Shown here one piece after another: positions 36,583 through 45,785 of a stretch of DNA of 64,000 nt. A program made the position numbers and the translations under genes. The stretch is from Deinococcus indicus (GTDB lineage: Bacteria; Deinococcota; Deinococci; Deinococcales; Deinococcaceae). Under the pieces are notes generated by a model that saw nothing but the letters and a program-made list of their open reading frames with translations, searched no databases and was not told the origin of the DNA. Positions within the stretch are counted from its first letter, which is position 1. Each line of letters starts with the position of its first letter. The stretch spans positions 186,001-250,000 of the forward strand of contig NZ_NHMK01000010.1 of assembly GCF_002198095.1 (NCBI RefSeq). Reading direction: 5' to 3'.

Positions 36583-37586
36583 TTCACCTTCCGGTCGGCG
36601 GCAGGCGGCAGGTAAGACGTGTCGAACACGTTCGTGGGCGTGAGTCCCTTCGGCAGGTCGAAGGCGTTCTGCACGACCGTGATGCTGCTTTTCAGGCGGT
36701 CCGGGCGAACGAGCCCCAGACCCAGCGCGCGCGTGTCCTTCGTCAGGACGCTGCCGCTCAGCGCGAGTTTCAGGCGCTCGGTCTCCAGCGCCGGGTTGAT
36801 CAGCGCATTCTTCTTCAGCAACGAGGCGATGGCGGCCGCCGGATCCTTGATCGCGTCCTTGAGGCCCTGGTTGATGGCCACCAGCATTCCTTTCACGACC
36901 GCCGGGTTCTTCTTCGCCCAGTCGGCGCGCACGATGATCGCGTTGCCGTACAGACCGCTGATGCTCTGCGCGTACGGGAAGACCGTGACCTCGTCGGCCT
37001 TCACGCCCAGCTGCCCCAGACTCAGCAGGGACGTGAACGTGAAGCCCGAGATGCCGTCCGCCTGCTTGCGGGCCAGCATCGGCTCGCGCAGGCCGCCATC
37101 CACGCTGACCCACTTCACCTTGCTGGCGTCGATGCCGTTCGCCTCCGCGAACGCCGGGAACAGGCGGCGCGACGCGTCCCCGACGGGGGCAGCCAGCGTC
37201 CTGCCTTCCAGATCCTTTGGGGTTTTGATGCCGCTGCTTTTGAGAACCAGGATCGAGTGCGGGGGCGCGTTGTACACCATGTACACCGCGACCAGCCGCT
37301 GCGCGGGGTTGCGGGCGTTGAATTCCATCATGGCGTTGATGTCGCCGAAGCCCATGTCGTACGTGCCGCTCGCGATCTTCGTGACGGCGTCCCCGGAGCC
37401 GAAGCCCCGGTCGATGGTGACGTTCAGGCCCTGCTTCGCGAAGTACCCACGGTCGGCCGCGAGCAGGTACGGGGAGCCCGGCCCCTCGAACGCCCAGTCG
37501 AGCGTGAAGCGCACATTCGTGCCCTGCGCGGCAGCCAGAGAAGAGAGAGTGAGGGTCAGGGTGGCGGTCAGAATCTTGTGGGTCAT
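36579..37586 (-). CDS. NMT1/SsuA-like substrate-binding protein of an ABC importer
   Basis: A 335-residue protein with a Sec signal peptide (LTATLTLTLSSLAAAQ, cleavage near residue 21). Family phrases are FTLDWAFEGPGSPYLLAADRG, GSGDAVTKIASGTYDMGFGD, LEGRTLAAPVGDASRRLFPAFA and VDGGLREPMLARKQ. These place it with the NMT1/THI5-like and nitrate/sulfonate/pyrimidine-precursor binders. Only 16 bases separate it from urtE, so it is probably co-transcribed with the urea importer. A nitrogen compound convertible to urea or ammonia is an attractive ligand, but this is context inference only. Confidence 0.85.
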   Translation of the reverse strand: MTHKILTATLTLTLSSLAAAQGTNVRFTLDWAFEGPGSPYLLAADRGYFAKQGLNVTIDRGFGSGDAVTKIASGTYDMGFGDINAMMEFNARNPAQRLVAVYMVYNAPPHSILVLKSSGIKTPKDLEGRTLAAPVGDASRRLFPAFAEANGIDASKVKWVSVDGGLREPMLARKQADGISGFTFTSLLSLGQLGVKADEVTVFPYAQSISGLYGNAIIVRADWAKKNPAVVKGMLVAINQGLKDAIKDPAAAIASLLKKNALINPALETERLKLALSGSVLTKDTRALGLGLVRPDRLKSSITVVQNAFDLPKGLTPTNVFDTSYLPPAADRKVK

Positions 37587-37602
37587 GGAATTCCTTGTGA
37601 GT

Positions 37603-38307
37603 TCAGACGCCCAGGTAGCGCTGGACGGCGTGGGTGGGTGTGTCGGCGGTGTGGCCGGTCTCGACGACGCGGCCCTTCTGCATGACGTAGTAGCGGTCGG
37701 CGAACGACCACGCGAAATCCAGGTACTGCTCGACGAGCAGCACGGCGACGCGCAGTTCCGTGCGGATGCGGGTCAGGGCGACTTCGATCTCCTGCACGAC
37801 GCTGGGCTGGATGCCCTCGGTGGGTTCGTCGAGCAGCAGGTAGCGCGGTTGCGTGACCAGGGCGCGGCCGATGGCGACCTGCTGCTGCTGCCCACCGGAC
37901 AGGTTTCCGGCGCGGCGGCCGGCCATGTCGCGGCAGATGGGAAAGAGGTCGTACACGAGGTCCGGAATCTCGCGTTTCGCGGTGGCGCGGCCCGACAGTG
38001 CCGGGAGGCCCATCAGGAGGTTCTCCTCGACGGTCAGGTGCCCGAACAGCCCGCGCCCCTGCGGCACGTACGCCAGCCCGCTGCGGGCGCGGATGAACGC
38101 AGCTTCCCGCTCGACCTGCGCGCCGTTCAGGCGCACACCGCCGCCCGTGACCGGGTGCAGGCCGGTGATGGCGCGCAGCAGGGTGGTCTTGCCCACGCCG
38201 TTGCGGCCGATCAGGGTGACGGCCTCGGCGTCCGCGATTTCCAGGTCGATGCCGAACAGCACCGGGCTCTGCCCGTACGCGGCGGTGACGCCTTCCAGTT
38301 TCAGCAT
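37603..38307 (-). CDS. urtE: Urea ABC transporter ATPase UrtE
   Basis: A 234-residue LivF-type ATPase: Walker A LIGRNGVGKTTLLRA, signature LSGGQQQQVAIGRAL, Walker B YLLLDEPTEGIQPS. The GIQPSVVQEIE phrase and the C-terminal LDFAWSFADRYYVMQKGRVV are typical of UrtE rather than amino-acid LivF. It starts after AAAGGAG. It forms the ATPase heterodimer with UrtD and drives urea uptake through UrtB/UrtC. Confidence 0.93.
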   Translation of the reverse strand: MLKLEGVTAAYGQSPVLFGIDLEIADAEAVTLIGRNGVGKTTLLRAITGLHPVTGGGVRLNGAQVEREAAFIRARSGLAYVPQGRGLFGHLTVEENLLMGLPALSGRATAKREIPDLVYDLFPICRDMAGRRAGNLSGGQQQQVAIGRALVTQPRYLLLDEPTEGIQPSVVQEIEVALTRIRTELRVAVLLVEQYLDFAWSFADRYYVMQKGRVVETGHTADTPTHAVQRYLGV

Positions 38308-38382
38308 GGGGGCTCCTTTGAAGGGCAGATGACAGCAGGCGGATGGCAGAGGGCCGACAGGGGCGGGAGGAGCCCTGCGCGT

Positions 38383-39153
38383 TCAGTCATGGGCCACCAG
38401 TTCCCTGGGTCGGCCCAGGTAGATCTCCATGACGTCCGGGTCGGCGCGCAGGGTGTGCAGGTCGCCCTCGCGGAACACCTGTCCCTGGTGCAGCACCGTG
38501 ATGGGGGCGTTCAGGAGTTCCACGAAGTGCATGTCGTGGTCGATCACGAGCACGGTGTGTCGCCCGGCCAGGGTGTGGATCAGGGCGGCGGTCTGCGCGG
38601 TCTCCTGCGCGGTCATGCCGGCGGTGGGTTCGTCGAGCAGCAGGAGTTGCGGGTCGGCGGCGACGACCATGCCGATCTCCAGCCACTGCTTCTCGCCGTG
38701 AGCTAGCAAGGCGGCGGGCACGTCGGCCCGTCCGGTCAGGCCGGTCAGGTGCAGCAGTTCGTCGGCGCGGTCCTGCTCAGCGCGGGTGGGGGATTTGAGG
38801 ATGCCCAGCACGCCCTTGTCGCGGCGGGCGGTGAGCAGCAGGTTCTCGCGGACGCTCAGGCCCTCCAGCACGCCGGGCGCCTGGAATTTGCGGCAGATGC
38901 CCAGGCCCGCGATGCGGTGTTCCGGCAGCGTCGAGATGACCTGCCCGTCGAAGCGCACCTCGCCGGTGTCGGGCCGCACCTTGCCGATGATCGTGTCGAG
39001 CAGGGTGCTCTTGCCCGCGCCGTTCGGCCCGATCAGGACGCGCAGGCTGCCTTTCGGGACGGACAGGCTGAGGTTTGTGATGGCCTTGAAGCCGTCGAAG
39101 GACACCGTGATGTCCCGCACGTCCAGCAGCGCTTCATGGGTGTCAGACGGCAT
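38383..39153 (-). CDS. urtD: Urea ABC transporter ATPase UrtD
   Basis: A 256-residue LivG-type ATPase: Walker A LIGPNGAGKSTLLDT, GICRKFQAPGVLEGLSV, LLAHGEKQWLEIGMV in place of the usual LSGGQ signature, and Walker B LLLLDEPTAGMT. The LAHGEKQWLEIGM form is the characteristic UrtD signature. Its start overlaps the end of urtC by 11 bases. The 75-base gap to urtE holds no recognisable feature beyond a possible ribosome site. Confidence 0.93.
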   Translation of the reverse strand: MPSDTHEALLDVRDITVSFDGFKAITNLSLSVPKGSLRVLIGPNGAGKSTLLDTIIGKVRPDTGEVRFDGQVISTLPEHRIAGLGICRKFQAPGVLEGLSVRENLLLTARRDKGVLGILKSPTRAEQDRADELLHLTGLTGRADVPAALLAHGEKQWLEIGMVVAADPQLLLLDEPTAGMTAQETAQTAALIHTLAGRHTVLVIDHDMHFVELLNAPITVLHQGQVFREGDLHTLRADPDVMEIYLGRPRELVAHD

Positions 39154-40213
39154 CGCTCACCTCGCGGGTCAGGGGACTGGGTGGCGTGGGGAGGGGGGCA
39201 GGGCGGCGGCGGCCCTGGAGCAGCCCGGCCACGCCCTGCGGCATCACCAGCACCACCAGCACAAACAGCGACCCCATGACGTACAGCCACGCGTCCGGCG
39301 CGGCGCTGGAGATCCGGTCTTTCACGAGTTGCCCCAGTACCAGCCCGGCCGCCGCGCCGATCAGACTGGCGCGGCCGCCCAGCGCGACCCACACGACGAG
39401 TTCGATGCTGAACGCCGTGCCGATCATGGCTGGAGAGATGGTGCCCAGGTGCAGCGTGTACAGCGCGCCGGACACGCCCGCGAGCAGGCCGCCCAGCATG
39501 AACGCCGCGATCTTGAACGCCGCCGGGTTGAAGCCCAGGAAGCGCGTGCGGTTCTCGTTGTCGCGGATGGCGGTCAGAATCGCCCCGAACGGCGTGCGCA
39601 GCAGCAGGGCCGTGCCGCACAGCGCGAGCGCCACGAACAGCAGTGTCACCCAGTACAGGCCGTTCGCCACGTTCGGGCCGCGCAGGTTCACGCCCAGGAA
39701 CGTCTGGAAGTCCGTGACGCCGTTCGTGCCGCTCGTCAGGCCCTGCGAGCCGTTCAGCCACGTCACGAACGCCAGCAGCAGCGCCTGCGTGATGATGCTC
39801 ACGTACACACCGGTGATCCGGCGGCGGAACATCAACCACGCGACCAGTCCGGCCGCCGCTGCCGGGAGGATCAGCACCATCGCCAGCGCGAACGGCGCGC
39901 TCGCGAACGGCGCCCAGAACCACGGCAACGCCTCCACGCCGTTGTACAGCATGAAGTCCGGCAGTTCGCCCCTGGGGGTCGCCACGAGTTTCAGGTGCAT
40001 GGCGAGCGCGTACCCGCCCAGCCCGAAGAACAGTCCCTGCCCCAGGCTCAGGATGCCCGCGCGGCCCCACACGACCATGACGCCGACCGCCGCGATGGAC
40101 AGCGCCAGCACCCGCCCCAGCAGCGTGAGCGGGTACGCGCCCAGGTACAGCGGCGCGAACGCCAGGGCGATCAGCACGGCGATCACGGCCATGGTGGAGG
40201 TGGACAGCTTCAT
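39143..40213 (-). CDS. urtC: Urea ABC transporter permease UrtC
   Basis: A 356-residue LivM-type permease with about 9-10 membrane segments. GRAGILSLGQGLFFGLGGYALAMHL, SQGLTSGTNGVTDF, AIRDNENRTRFLGFNPAAFK and GTAFSIELVVWVALGGRASL are UrtC phrases. The ATG at 40213 overlaps the urtB stop (ATGA). The frame is open much further upstream (to 40945), but that part overlaps urtB and was rejected. Confidence 0.93.
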   Translation of the reverse strand: MKLSTSTMAVIAVLIALAFAPLYLGAYPLTLLGRVLALSIAAVGVMVVWGRAGILSLGQGLFFGLGGYALAMHLKLVATPRGELPDFMLYNGVEALPWFWAPFASAPFALAMVLILPAAAAGLVAWLMFRRRITGVYVSIITQALLLAFVTWLNGSQGLTSGTNGVTDFQTFLGVNLRGPNVANGLYWVTLLFVALALCGTALLLRTPFGAILTAIRDNENRTRFLGFNPAAFKIAAFMLGGLLAGVSGALYTLHLGTISPAMIGTAFSIELVVWVALGGRASLIGAAAGLVLGQLVKDRISSAAPDAWLYVMGSLFVLVVLVMPQGVAGLLQGRRRPAPLPTPPSPLTREVSDAV

Positions 40214-41115
40214 CACGCTTCCTCCAGGGCCCGCGATTTCGTGGGGATCAGGCCGCGCGGTTTCCACTGCAGGAACGCCACGACGAGGACCAGCAGGATC
40301 GCCTGCGCGAGACTGACGCTCGTGAAGCCCTCGGCCAGGGCGGTCACGAAGCCCAGCAGCACGGCCGCGACCGCGCCGCCCAGCACGCTGCCCACGCCGC
40401 CCACCACGACCACCAGGAAGGCGTTCACGATGTACGCCGCGCCCACCGTGGGGTTCACCGGGGCGATCAGGGCGAGGCCCACGCCCGCCGCGCCCGCCAC
40501 GCCCGCGCCCAGCGCGAACACCAGCAGGTCCAGCGAGCGGGTGTTCACGCCGAGTGCTGCGGCCATCTCGCGGTTCTGGTTCACGGCGCGCACGTGCATG
40601 CCGAAGCGGCTGCGATTCAGCAGCCACCACATGCCGCCCAGCACGATCAGCGCCAGCGCGATCACGAACAGCCGCACGAACGGCAGGGTCACGTCGCCCA
40701 GTTGCAGCGCGCCGCCCAGCCAAGCGGGGGCGGTGACGGGCACGCCGGTACTGCCGAACAGTTGCCGCGCGGCCTGTTGCAGGATCAGGCTGATCCCGAA
40801 TGTCGCGAGCAGCGTGTCCAGCGGCCGGCCGTACAGGCGGCGGATGACCGTGAACTCCATGACGGCGCCCAGCAGCGCGGCGCCCAGGAACGCGAGCGGA
40901 AAGGCCACCCACAGGTACGCGTCGCCCAGGGTCGGCCCGGCCCACTGCGCCGCGAGGTACGTCAGGTACCCGCCGACCATCAGGAATTCGCCGTGCGCCA
41001 TGTTGATCACGCGCATCAGCCCGAAGCTCAGCGCGAGGCCCAGCGCGGCCAGCAGCAGGATGCTGCCCACCGACAGGCCCGTGAACAGCTGCCCGGAAAT
41101 AAACGTGAAGTCCAT
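40213..41115 (-). CDS. urtB: Urea ABC transporter permease UrtB
   Basis: A 300-residue LivH-type permease from ATG 41115, with GGAGG about three bases before it. ALGLALSFGLMRVINMAHGEFLMVGGY, FGISLILQQAARQLFG, NQNREMAAALGVNTRSLDLLVFALGAG and AFLVVVVGGVGSVLGGAVAAV are continuous UrtB motifs. It pairs with UrtC in the membrane. A longer frame to 41178 has no ribosome site. Confidence 0.93.
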   Translation of the reverse strand: MDFTFISGQLFTGLSVGSILLLAALGLALSFGLMRVINMAHGEFLMVGGYLTYLAAQWAGPTLGDAYLWVAFPLAFLGAALLGAVMEFTVIRRLYGRPLDTLLATFGISLILQQAARQLFGSTGVPVTAPAWLGGALQLGDVTLPFVRLFVIALALIVLGGMWWLLNRSRFGMHVRAVNQNREMAAALGVNTRSLDLLVFALGAGVAGAAGVGLALIAPVNPTVGAAYIVNAFLVVVVGGVGSVLGGAVAAVLLGFVTALAEGFTSVSLAQAILLVLVVAFLQWKPRGLIPTKSRALEEA

Positions 41116-41192
41116 CTTCCCTCCTCGAAAGGGTGAGCGGGACGCAGAAGGAGCGTGAAGCTGCCTCCCGCGTCCCACTCAGCCGGGGCGGC

Positions 41193-42377
41193 TTACGGGC
41201 AGGTCTTGCCGGGGAAGGCGAGCTTGTCGTACGGTTCGGGCTTCACCACGCCCTTGCTCTGCGCGACGACCCTGAACTGCCCGCCCGCGCCGGATACGCC
41301 GGTGTACACGGCCTGCGTGAGGCTGCCGTTGGGGGCGACGGTGATCCTGCCGAGCGGGCTGTCCATGCTGATGCCCACGATGGCCTTGCGTACCGCCATG
41401 GGCTCGAAGGACTTGGCCTTCTCGACGGCGGCCTTCCAGAGGTACACGTCCATGTACGCGTGCGCCATGGGGTCGGTGATGGCGGCGCCGGCGCCGTATT
41501 TCTTCTGGTACGCGGCGACGAACTTTTTGTTGGCGGGGTTCGGGAGACTCTGGAAGTAATTCCAGGTGGCGTACTGGCCGTTCAGGAGCCCCGTGCCGAT
41601 GGCCTGCGCTTCCTGCTCGGCGATGGAGAACGAGATCACGGGCAGGGTGCTGGCCTTGTACCCGGCGGCCTGGTACTGCTTGAAGAACGACACGTTGGAG
41701 TCGCCGTTCAGGGTGTTGATGATCACGTCGGGTTTGGCGGCCTTGATCTTGTTGATGACGGAGCTGAATTCGGTGCCGCCCAGCGCGACGTACTCCTCGC
41801 CGGACAGGGTGGCTTTCTTCGCGGCGATGTGCTTTTTCAGGATGAGGTTAGCGGTGCGGGGGTACACGTAGTCGCTGCCGAGCAGGAAGATCTTCTTGTA
41901 GCCCTTGCTCAGCGCCCATTCCAGGGCGGGCAGCGCCTGCTGATTGGGTTGAGCGCCGGTGTAGATGATGTTGGGGGAGCACTCGTTGCCCTCGAACTGC
42001 ACGGGGTAGAACAGCAGCCCGCCATTTTTCTCGAATACCGGGAGCATGGATTTACGGCTGGCGCTCGTCCATCCGCCGAACACAGTGGCGACCCTGTCCT
42101 GGGTCAGGAGTTTCTCGGCCTTGGTGGCAAAGGTGGGCCAGTCGCTGGCGCCGTCCTCCTTGACGACCACGATCTTGCGGCCCATGACGCCGCCCGCCGC
42201 GTTGATCTCGTCGATGGCGAGTTGCGCGGCGTTGGCGACCGTGATCTCGCTGATGGCCATGGTGCCGGTCAGCGAGTGCAGCACGCCGACTTTCACGGTG
42301 CCCTGGGCGCTGGCGCTGCTGGCGGCAAGGAGGACGAGGCTGAGGGTGGCGGTGCAGACGGAACGGAGCTTGCTCAT
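41193..42377 (-). CDS. urtA: Urea ABC transporter substrate-binding protein UrtA
   Basis: A 394-residue protein from ATG 42377, preceded by AAAGGAGA. It has a Sec signal peptide (ATLSLVLLAASSASAQ). The mature sequence VGVLHSLTGTMAISE, NAAGGVMGRKIVVVKEDGASDW, GGWTSASRKSMLPVFE, LLFYPVQFEGNECSPNIIYTGA and the LPNPANKKFV segment are diagnostic of the urea-binding UrtA/FmdD group. It is the first gene of the importer operon, divergent from the urease genes. Confidence 0.95.
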   Translation of the reverse strand: MSKLRSVCTATLSLVLLAASSASAQGTVKVGVLHSLTGTMAISEITVANAAQLAIDEINAAGGVMGRKIVVVKEDGASDWPTFATKAEKLLTQDRVATVFGGWTSASRKSMLPVFEKNGGLLFYPVQFEGNECSPNIIYTGAQPNQQALPALEWALSKGYKKIFLLGSDYVYPRTANLILKKHIAAKKATLSGEEYVALGGTEFSSVINKIKAAKPDVIINTLNGDSNVSFFKQYQAAGYKASTLPVISFSIAEQEAQAIGTGLLNGQYATWNYFQSLPNPANKKFVAAYQKKYGAGAAITDPMAHAYMDVYLWKAAVEKAKSFEPMAVRKAIVGISMDSPLGRITVAPNGSLTQAVYTGVSGAGGQFRVVAQSKGVVKPEPYDKLAFPGKTCP

Positions 42378-42429
42378 GAGGGTCTCCTTTTGGGTGCGCG
42401 TTGCACGCACCGGCGCTGCCTTAAGGTGA

Positions 42430-42458
42430 ATCCTAAGCTTTTTCTGCGATTTGTTCAA
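42430..42458 (-). promoter_or_regulatory. urtA promoter
   Basis: On the minus strand TTGAAC (42458-42453) and TAGGAT (42435-42430) are separated by exactly 17 bp. The leader to urtA would be about 45 bases. The spacer is unusually A-rich for this genome. Confidence 0.65.
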
Positions 42459-42491
42459 TTTTTTGTTAACAGATTGCGCAGATGGGCGGAC

Positions 42492-42568
42492 TATAGAAGC
42501 CAACCCGCAGCGCGGCATGCAGGTTGTTTAGAAAAACGAGCGTTTCGGGGCAGCGAGGCGGATACGCT
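42492..42568 (+). promoter_or_regulatory. Possible -10 boxes for the urease operon
   Basis: TATAGA at 42492-42497 and TACGCT at 42563-42568 are the best plus-strand -10 candidates in the 245-bp urtA-ureAB gap. A TTAACA lies 20 bp before the first, which is too wide for a good promoter. Neither is certain. No clear operator or riboswitch fold was recognised in this gap. Confidence 0.3.
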
Positions 42569-42622
42569 GAACCCTGACAGGCCGTCACCACCGCTCACAC
42601 CCACCCAGGAGGTCCGCCAGGG

Positions 42623-43309
42623 ATGCAACTCACGGAACGCGAACGCGACAAACTCCTGATCCACGCCGCCGCCCAGGTCGCCCAGAATCGCCGCGCACGC
42701 GGCCTGAAACTCAACCACCCGGAAGCCGTCGCCCTGATCACCGCCGCCGTCCTCGAAGGCATCCGCGACGGCCGGCGCGTTGAGGACCTGATGGGCTGGG
42801 GCGCCACCATCCTGACCCCGGACGACGTCATGGACGGCGTGCCCGAACTCATCCACGACATCCAGATCGAGGGCACCTTCCCCGACGGGACCAAACTGGT
42901 GACCATCCACGACCCCATCCGCGGCGCCGCCAGCCGCGTCGTGCCCGGCGAGTACCTGCTGGAAGACGGCCACATCGAACTGAACGCCGGACGACCCGTC
43001 ACGCCCCTCACCGTCGCCAACCGCGCCGACCGGCCCATCCAGATCGGCAGCCACTTCCACTTCTTCGAGGTGAACGCCGGACTGCACTTCGACCGCGCGG
43101 CCGCCTACGGCCAGCGCCTGAACATTCCCGCCGGCACCGCCGTCCGCTTCGAACCCGGCGAGGAACGCGACGTGGAACTCGTGCCCCTCGGCGGCACCCG
43201 CGAAGTCCACGGCATGAACGCGCTGATCAGCGGCGAACTGGACAGCGCCGGAATGAAGGACGCCGCGCTGACACGGGCGCGCGAACAGGGATTCGGGGGG
43301 ACGGAATGA
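42623..43309 (+). CDS. ureAB: Fused urease gamma-beta subunit
   Basis: A 228-residue protein from ATG 42623, nine bases after AGGAGG. Residues 1-100 are the UreA (gamma) domain: [21 protein letters not shown] and [21 protein letters not shown]. Residues about 108-215 are the UreB (beta) domain: [22 protein letters not shown] and [17 protein letters not shown]. This fusion is known in several bacteria. With UreC it forms the nickel enzyme that hydrolyses urea to ammonia and carbamate in the cytoplasm. Confidence 0.96.
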   Translation: MQLTERERDKLLIHAAAQVAQNRRARGLKLNHPEAVALITAAVLEGIRDGRRVEDLMGWGATILTPDDVMDGVPELIHDIQIEGTFPDGTKLVTIHDPIRGAASRVVPGEYLLEDGHIELNAGRPVTPLTVANRADRPIQIGSHFHFFEVNAGLHFDRAAAYGQRLNIPAGTAVRFEPGEERDVELVPLGGTREVHGMNALISGELDSAGMKDAALTRAREQGFGGTE

Positions 43310-43352
43310 GGTCGGGGCTGCGTGCGAACCCCTCAGTCCGCTTCGCGGCCAC

Positions 43353-43414
43353 CTCCCCTCAAGGGGAGCCAAAGAGAACTTGCCTCCCCTTGAGGGGAGG
43401 TGCCCCGCAGGGGC
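43353..43414. repeat. Three stacked GC hairpins between ureAB and ureC
   Basis: CTCCCCT-CA-AGGGGAG (43353-43368), CCTCCCC-TTGA-GGGGAGG (43383-43400) and GCCCC-GCA-GGGGC (43402-43414) follow one another. The first two are near-identical inverted copies. A related hairpin is at 11769-11792. They may attenuate transcription or protect the ureAB message. Confidence 0.6.
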
Positions 43415-43463
43415 GGAGGGTTTCAGCGGGCAAGAGCAGCCCCTTCACCATCACGGAGGCCAT

Positions 43464-45185
43464 ATGAAAGTCACGCGCCGGCAGTACGCCGACCTGTACG
43501 GTCCGACGGTGGGGGACCGCGTGCGTCTGGGCGACACGGGCCTGTTGATCGAGGTCGAACAGGACTTCACGACGTACGGTGAGGAGGTGAAGTTCGGCGG
43601 CGGGAAGGTCATCCGCGACGGGCTGGGCCAGAGCAGCACGGCCACCCGCGAGGATGCGAACGTGCCGGATCTGGTGATCACGAACGCGCTGATCCTCGAC
43701 CACTGGGGCGTCGTGAAGGCAGATGTGGGCGTGAAGAACGGACGGATCACGGCCATCGGGAAGGCCGGGAATCCCGGCACGCAGGACGGCGTGACGCGGG
43801 GCCTGACCATCGGGGCGAGCACCGAGATCGTGGCGGGCGAGGGACACATCCTCACGGCGGGCGGCGTGGACACGCACATTCACTTCATCGCGCCGCAGCA
43901 GTGCTGGACGGCGCTGGAATCCGGCGTGACGACCATGATCGGCGGCGGCACCGGCCCCACGGCCGGCACGTCGGCGACGACCTGCACGCCGGGCGAGTGG
44001 CACATTCACCGCATGCTGGAATCCCTGGCGGACCTGCCGCTGAACTTCGGGCTGCTCGGCAAGGGCAACGCCAGCACGCAGTCGCCGCTGGCGGAGCAGA
44101 TCCGCGCCGGGGCGCTGGGCCTGAAACTGCACGAGGACTGGGGCACCACGCCCGCCGCCATCCACGCCGCGCTGAGCGTCGCCGAGGACTTCGACATCCA
44201 GGTCGCAATTCACACCGACACGCTGAACGAGTCGGGATTCGTCGAGGACTCCATCCGGGCGTTCGCGGGGCGCACCATCCATACCTTCCACACCGAGGGC
44301 GCCGGGGGCGGGCACGCGCCGGACATCATCAAGGTGGCGGGCCTCCCGAACGTGCTGCCCAGCTCCACCAACCCGACCATGCCGTTCACGGTGAACACCA
44401 TCCACGAGCACCTCGACATGCTGATGGTCTGCCACCACCTCAGCCCGCGCATTCCCGAGGACGTGTCCTTCGCCGAGAGCCGCATCCGCCCCGAGACGAT
44501 CGCCGCCGAGGACGTCCTGCATGACCTGGGCGTGTTCAGCATGATGAGCAGCGACTCGCAGGCGATGGGCCGCGTGGGTGAGGTCATCACCCGCACGTGG
44601 CAGGCGGCACACAAGATGAAACTCCAGCGCGGCCCGCTGGGCATTCCCGGCCTGGGCGCCGACAACCGCGCGGACAACCTGCGCGCCCGGCGGTACGTCG
44701 CCAAGTACACCATCAACCCGGCCGTCGCGCACGGCATCGCGCACGAGGTCGGCAGCATTGAGGTCGGCAAACTCGCCGATCTGGTGCTGTGGAAACCCGC
44801 CTTCTTCGGCGCGAAGACCGCGCTTGTTATCAAGGGCGGGTTCGTCGTCGCCGCGCAGATGGGCGATGCGAACGCCAGTATCCCCACGCCGCAACCCGTG
44901 TACCCGCGCCCCATGTTCGCCGCGCACGGGGGCGGGCCGGACGCCACCTGCCTGCACTTCGTCTCGCAGGCCAGCCTGGAAGAAGGCAACCTGCCCGACG
45001 TCGGCCGCCGCTACAGCGCCGTGCAGCACACCCGCGACATCGGCAAGCGGGACATGATCCTGAATGCCGAGACGCCCGACATCCACGTCAACCCCGAAAC
45101 CTACGAGGTGCGCGTGAACGGCGAGGTCGTGACGTGCGAACCCCTCGACGAACTGCCGCTCGCCCAGCGGTACTTCCTGTTCTGA
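43464..45185 (+). CDS. ureC: Urease alpha subunit (catalytic)
   Basis: A 573-residue protein from ATG 43464 (GGAGG at 43455-43459), normal UreC length. Nickel ligands are visible in [10 protein letters not shown] and in HTDTLNES and [15 protein letters not shown]. The carbamylated Lys is residue 221 (GLKLHEDWG) and the flap Cys is residue 323 (MLMVCHHL). [28 protein letters not shown] is the C-terminal signature. The enzyme should be active once nickel is inserted by UreDEFG. Confidence 0.98.
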   Translation: MKVTRRQYADLYGPTVGDRVRLGDTGLLIEVEQDFTTYGEEVKFGGGKVIRDGLGQSSTATREDANVPDLVITNALILDHWGVVKADVGVKNGRITAIGKAGNPGTQDGVTRGLTIGASTEIVAGEGHILTAGGVDTHIHFIAPQQCWTALESGVTTMIGGGTGPTAGTSATTCTPGEWHIHRMLESLADLPLNFGLLGKGNASTQSPLAEQIRAGALGLKLHEDWGTTPAAIHAALSVAEDFDIQVAIHTDTLNESGFVEDSIRAFAGRTIHTFHTEGAGGGHAPDIIKVAGLPNVLPSSTNPTMPFTVNTIHEHLDMLMVCHHLSPRIPEDVSFAESRIRPETIAAEDVLHDLGVFSMMSSDSQAMGRVGEVITRTWQAAHKMKLQRGPLGIPGLGADNRADNLRARRYVAKYTINPAVAHGIAHEVGSIEVGKLADLVLWKPAFFGAKTALVIKGGFVVAAQMGDANASIPTPQPVYPRPMFAAHGGGPDATCLHFVSQASLEEGNLPDVGRRYSAVQHTRDIGKRDMILNAETPDIHVNPETYEVRVNGEVVTCEPLDELPLAQRYFLF

Positions 45186-45196
45186 GAGGCTGAGAT

Positions 45197-45751
45197 ATGC
45201 ATACCGATGCATTTCCTCCCTGTCCTGTTCATGGGCCGATCCTGCCCGCCGTACCTCACGGATATATCGGTGGGGCGATCCCGCAGAAGTGCAGCACCTG
45301 TGAATTGGAGTTCGAGGGCAGTTGCCAGCGGGCCATGTCGCAGTTGGGCCGATTCCTGTCGCTCGACTATGGCCCATGTCGGGTTAACGGCTCTACACAA
45401 CCAGTGCGATACGAGAATCAGTTTATTACCTCTCGTGTCGATGTGCCGGAAAAATGCACGACCTGCCGTTTTCTGACCTACCTGAGTGTCTATGGTTTCA
45501 GGTGTGGTGAGGATGCCGAGATCTGGGGACGACCTCTCAAGACTCTGGATTGGGGCAGTTGGCATCCGGAATTCATCTACGTGGAGCTTCCACAGCCAAA
45601 GATCACCACCCGGCCACTTATCGAGCGGCTCTGGCAGCGCGATCTGCTGGGCTTCCTGAAAGAGTACCGACGTGTCAATCCAGATACAGCTCTGAGTGAG
45701 GCCAGAGACGATTACGCCCGACTTCTCCAACTCATTACTGAGCAGAATTGA
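45197..45751 (+). CDS. Cys-rich hypothetical protein inserted in the urease operon
   Basis: A 184-residue protein of no recognised family, starting 12 bases after the ureC stop. It has two similar Cys modules: residues 9-43 (CPVHGP...IPQKCSTCELEFEGSC) and about 59-102 (YGPCRVNG...VPEKCTTCRFLTYL...FRC). This internal duplication suggests a pair of zinc-binding knuckles. The C-terminal 70 residues lack Cys and look helical. G+C content in sampled lines is roughly 48-60%, clearly lower than in the neighbouring urease genes. It does not belong to known urease accessory families, so it may be a later insertion. No signal peptide is visible. Confidence 0.72.
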   Translation: MHTDAFPPCPVHGPILPAVPHGYIGGAIPQKCSTCELEFEGSCQRAMSQLGRFLSLDYGPCRVNGSTQPVRYENQFITSRVDVPEKCTTCRFLTYLSVYGFRCGEDAEIWGRPLKTLDWGSWHPEFIYVELPQPKITTRPLIERLWQRDLLGFLKEYRRVNPDTALSEARDDYARLLQLITEQN

Positions 45752-45785
45752 CGAACTTCCAAACAATTATTCAGGAGATGCCGAC

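Noticed and set aside
36583..37113. N-terminal extension of the SsuB-type ATPase
   Set aside because: The open frame overlaps the binding-protein gene in another frame and has no ATPase features; the GTGA overlap gives a natural start.
40214..40945. N-terminal extension of UrtC
   Set aside because: It is the shadow of urtB in another frame; the UrtC sequence begins at the ATG overlapping the urtB stop.
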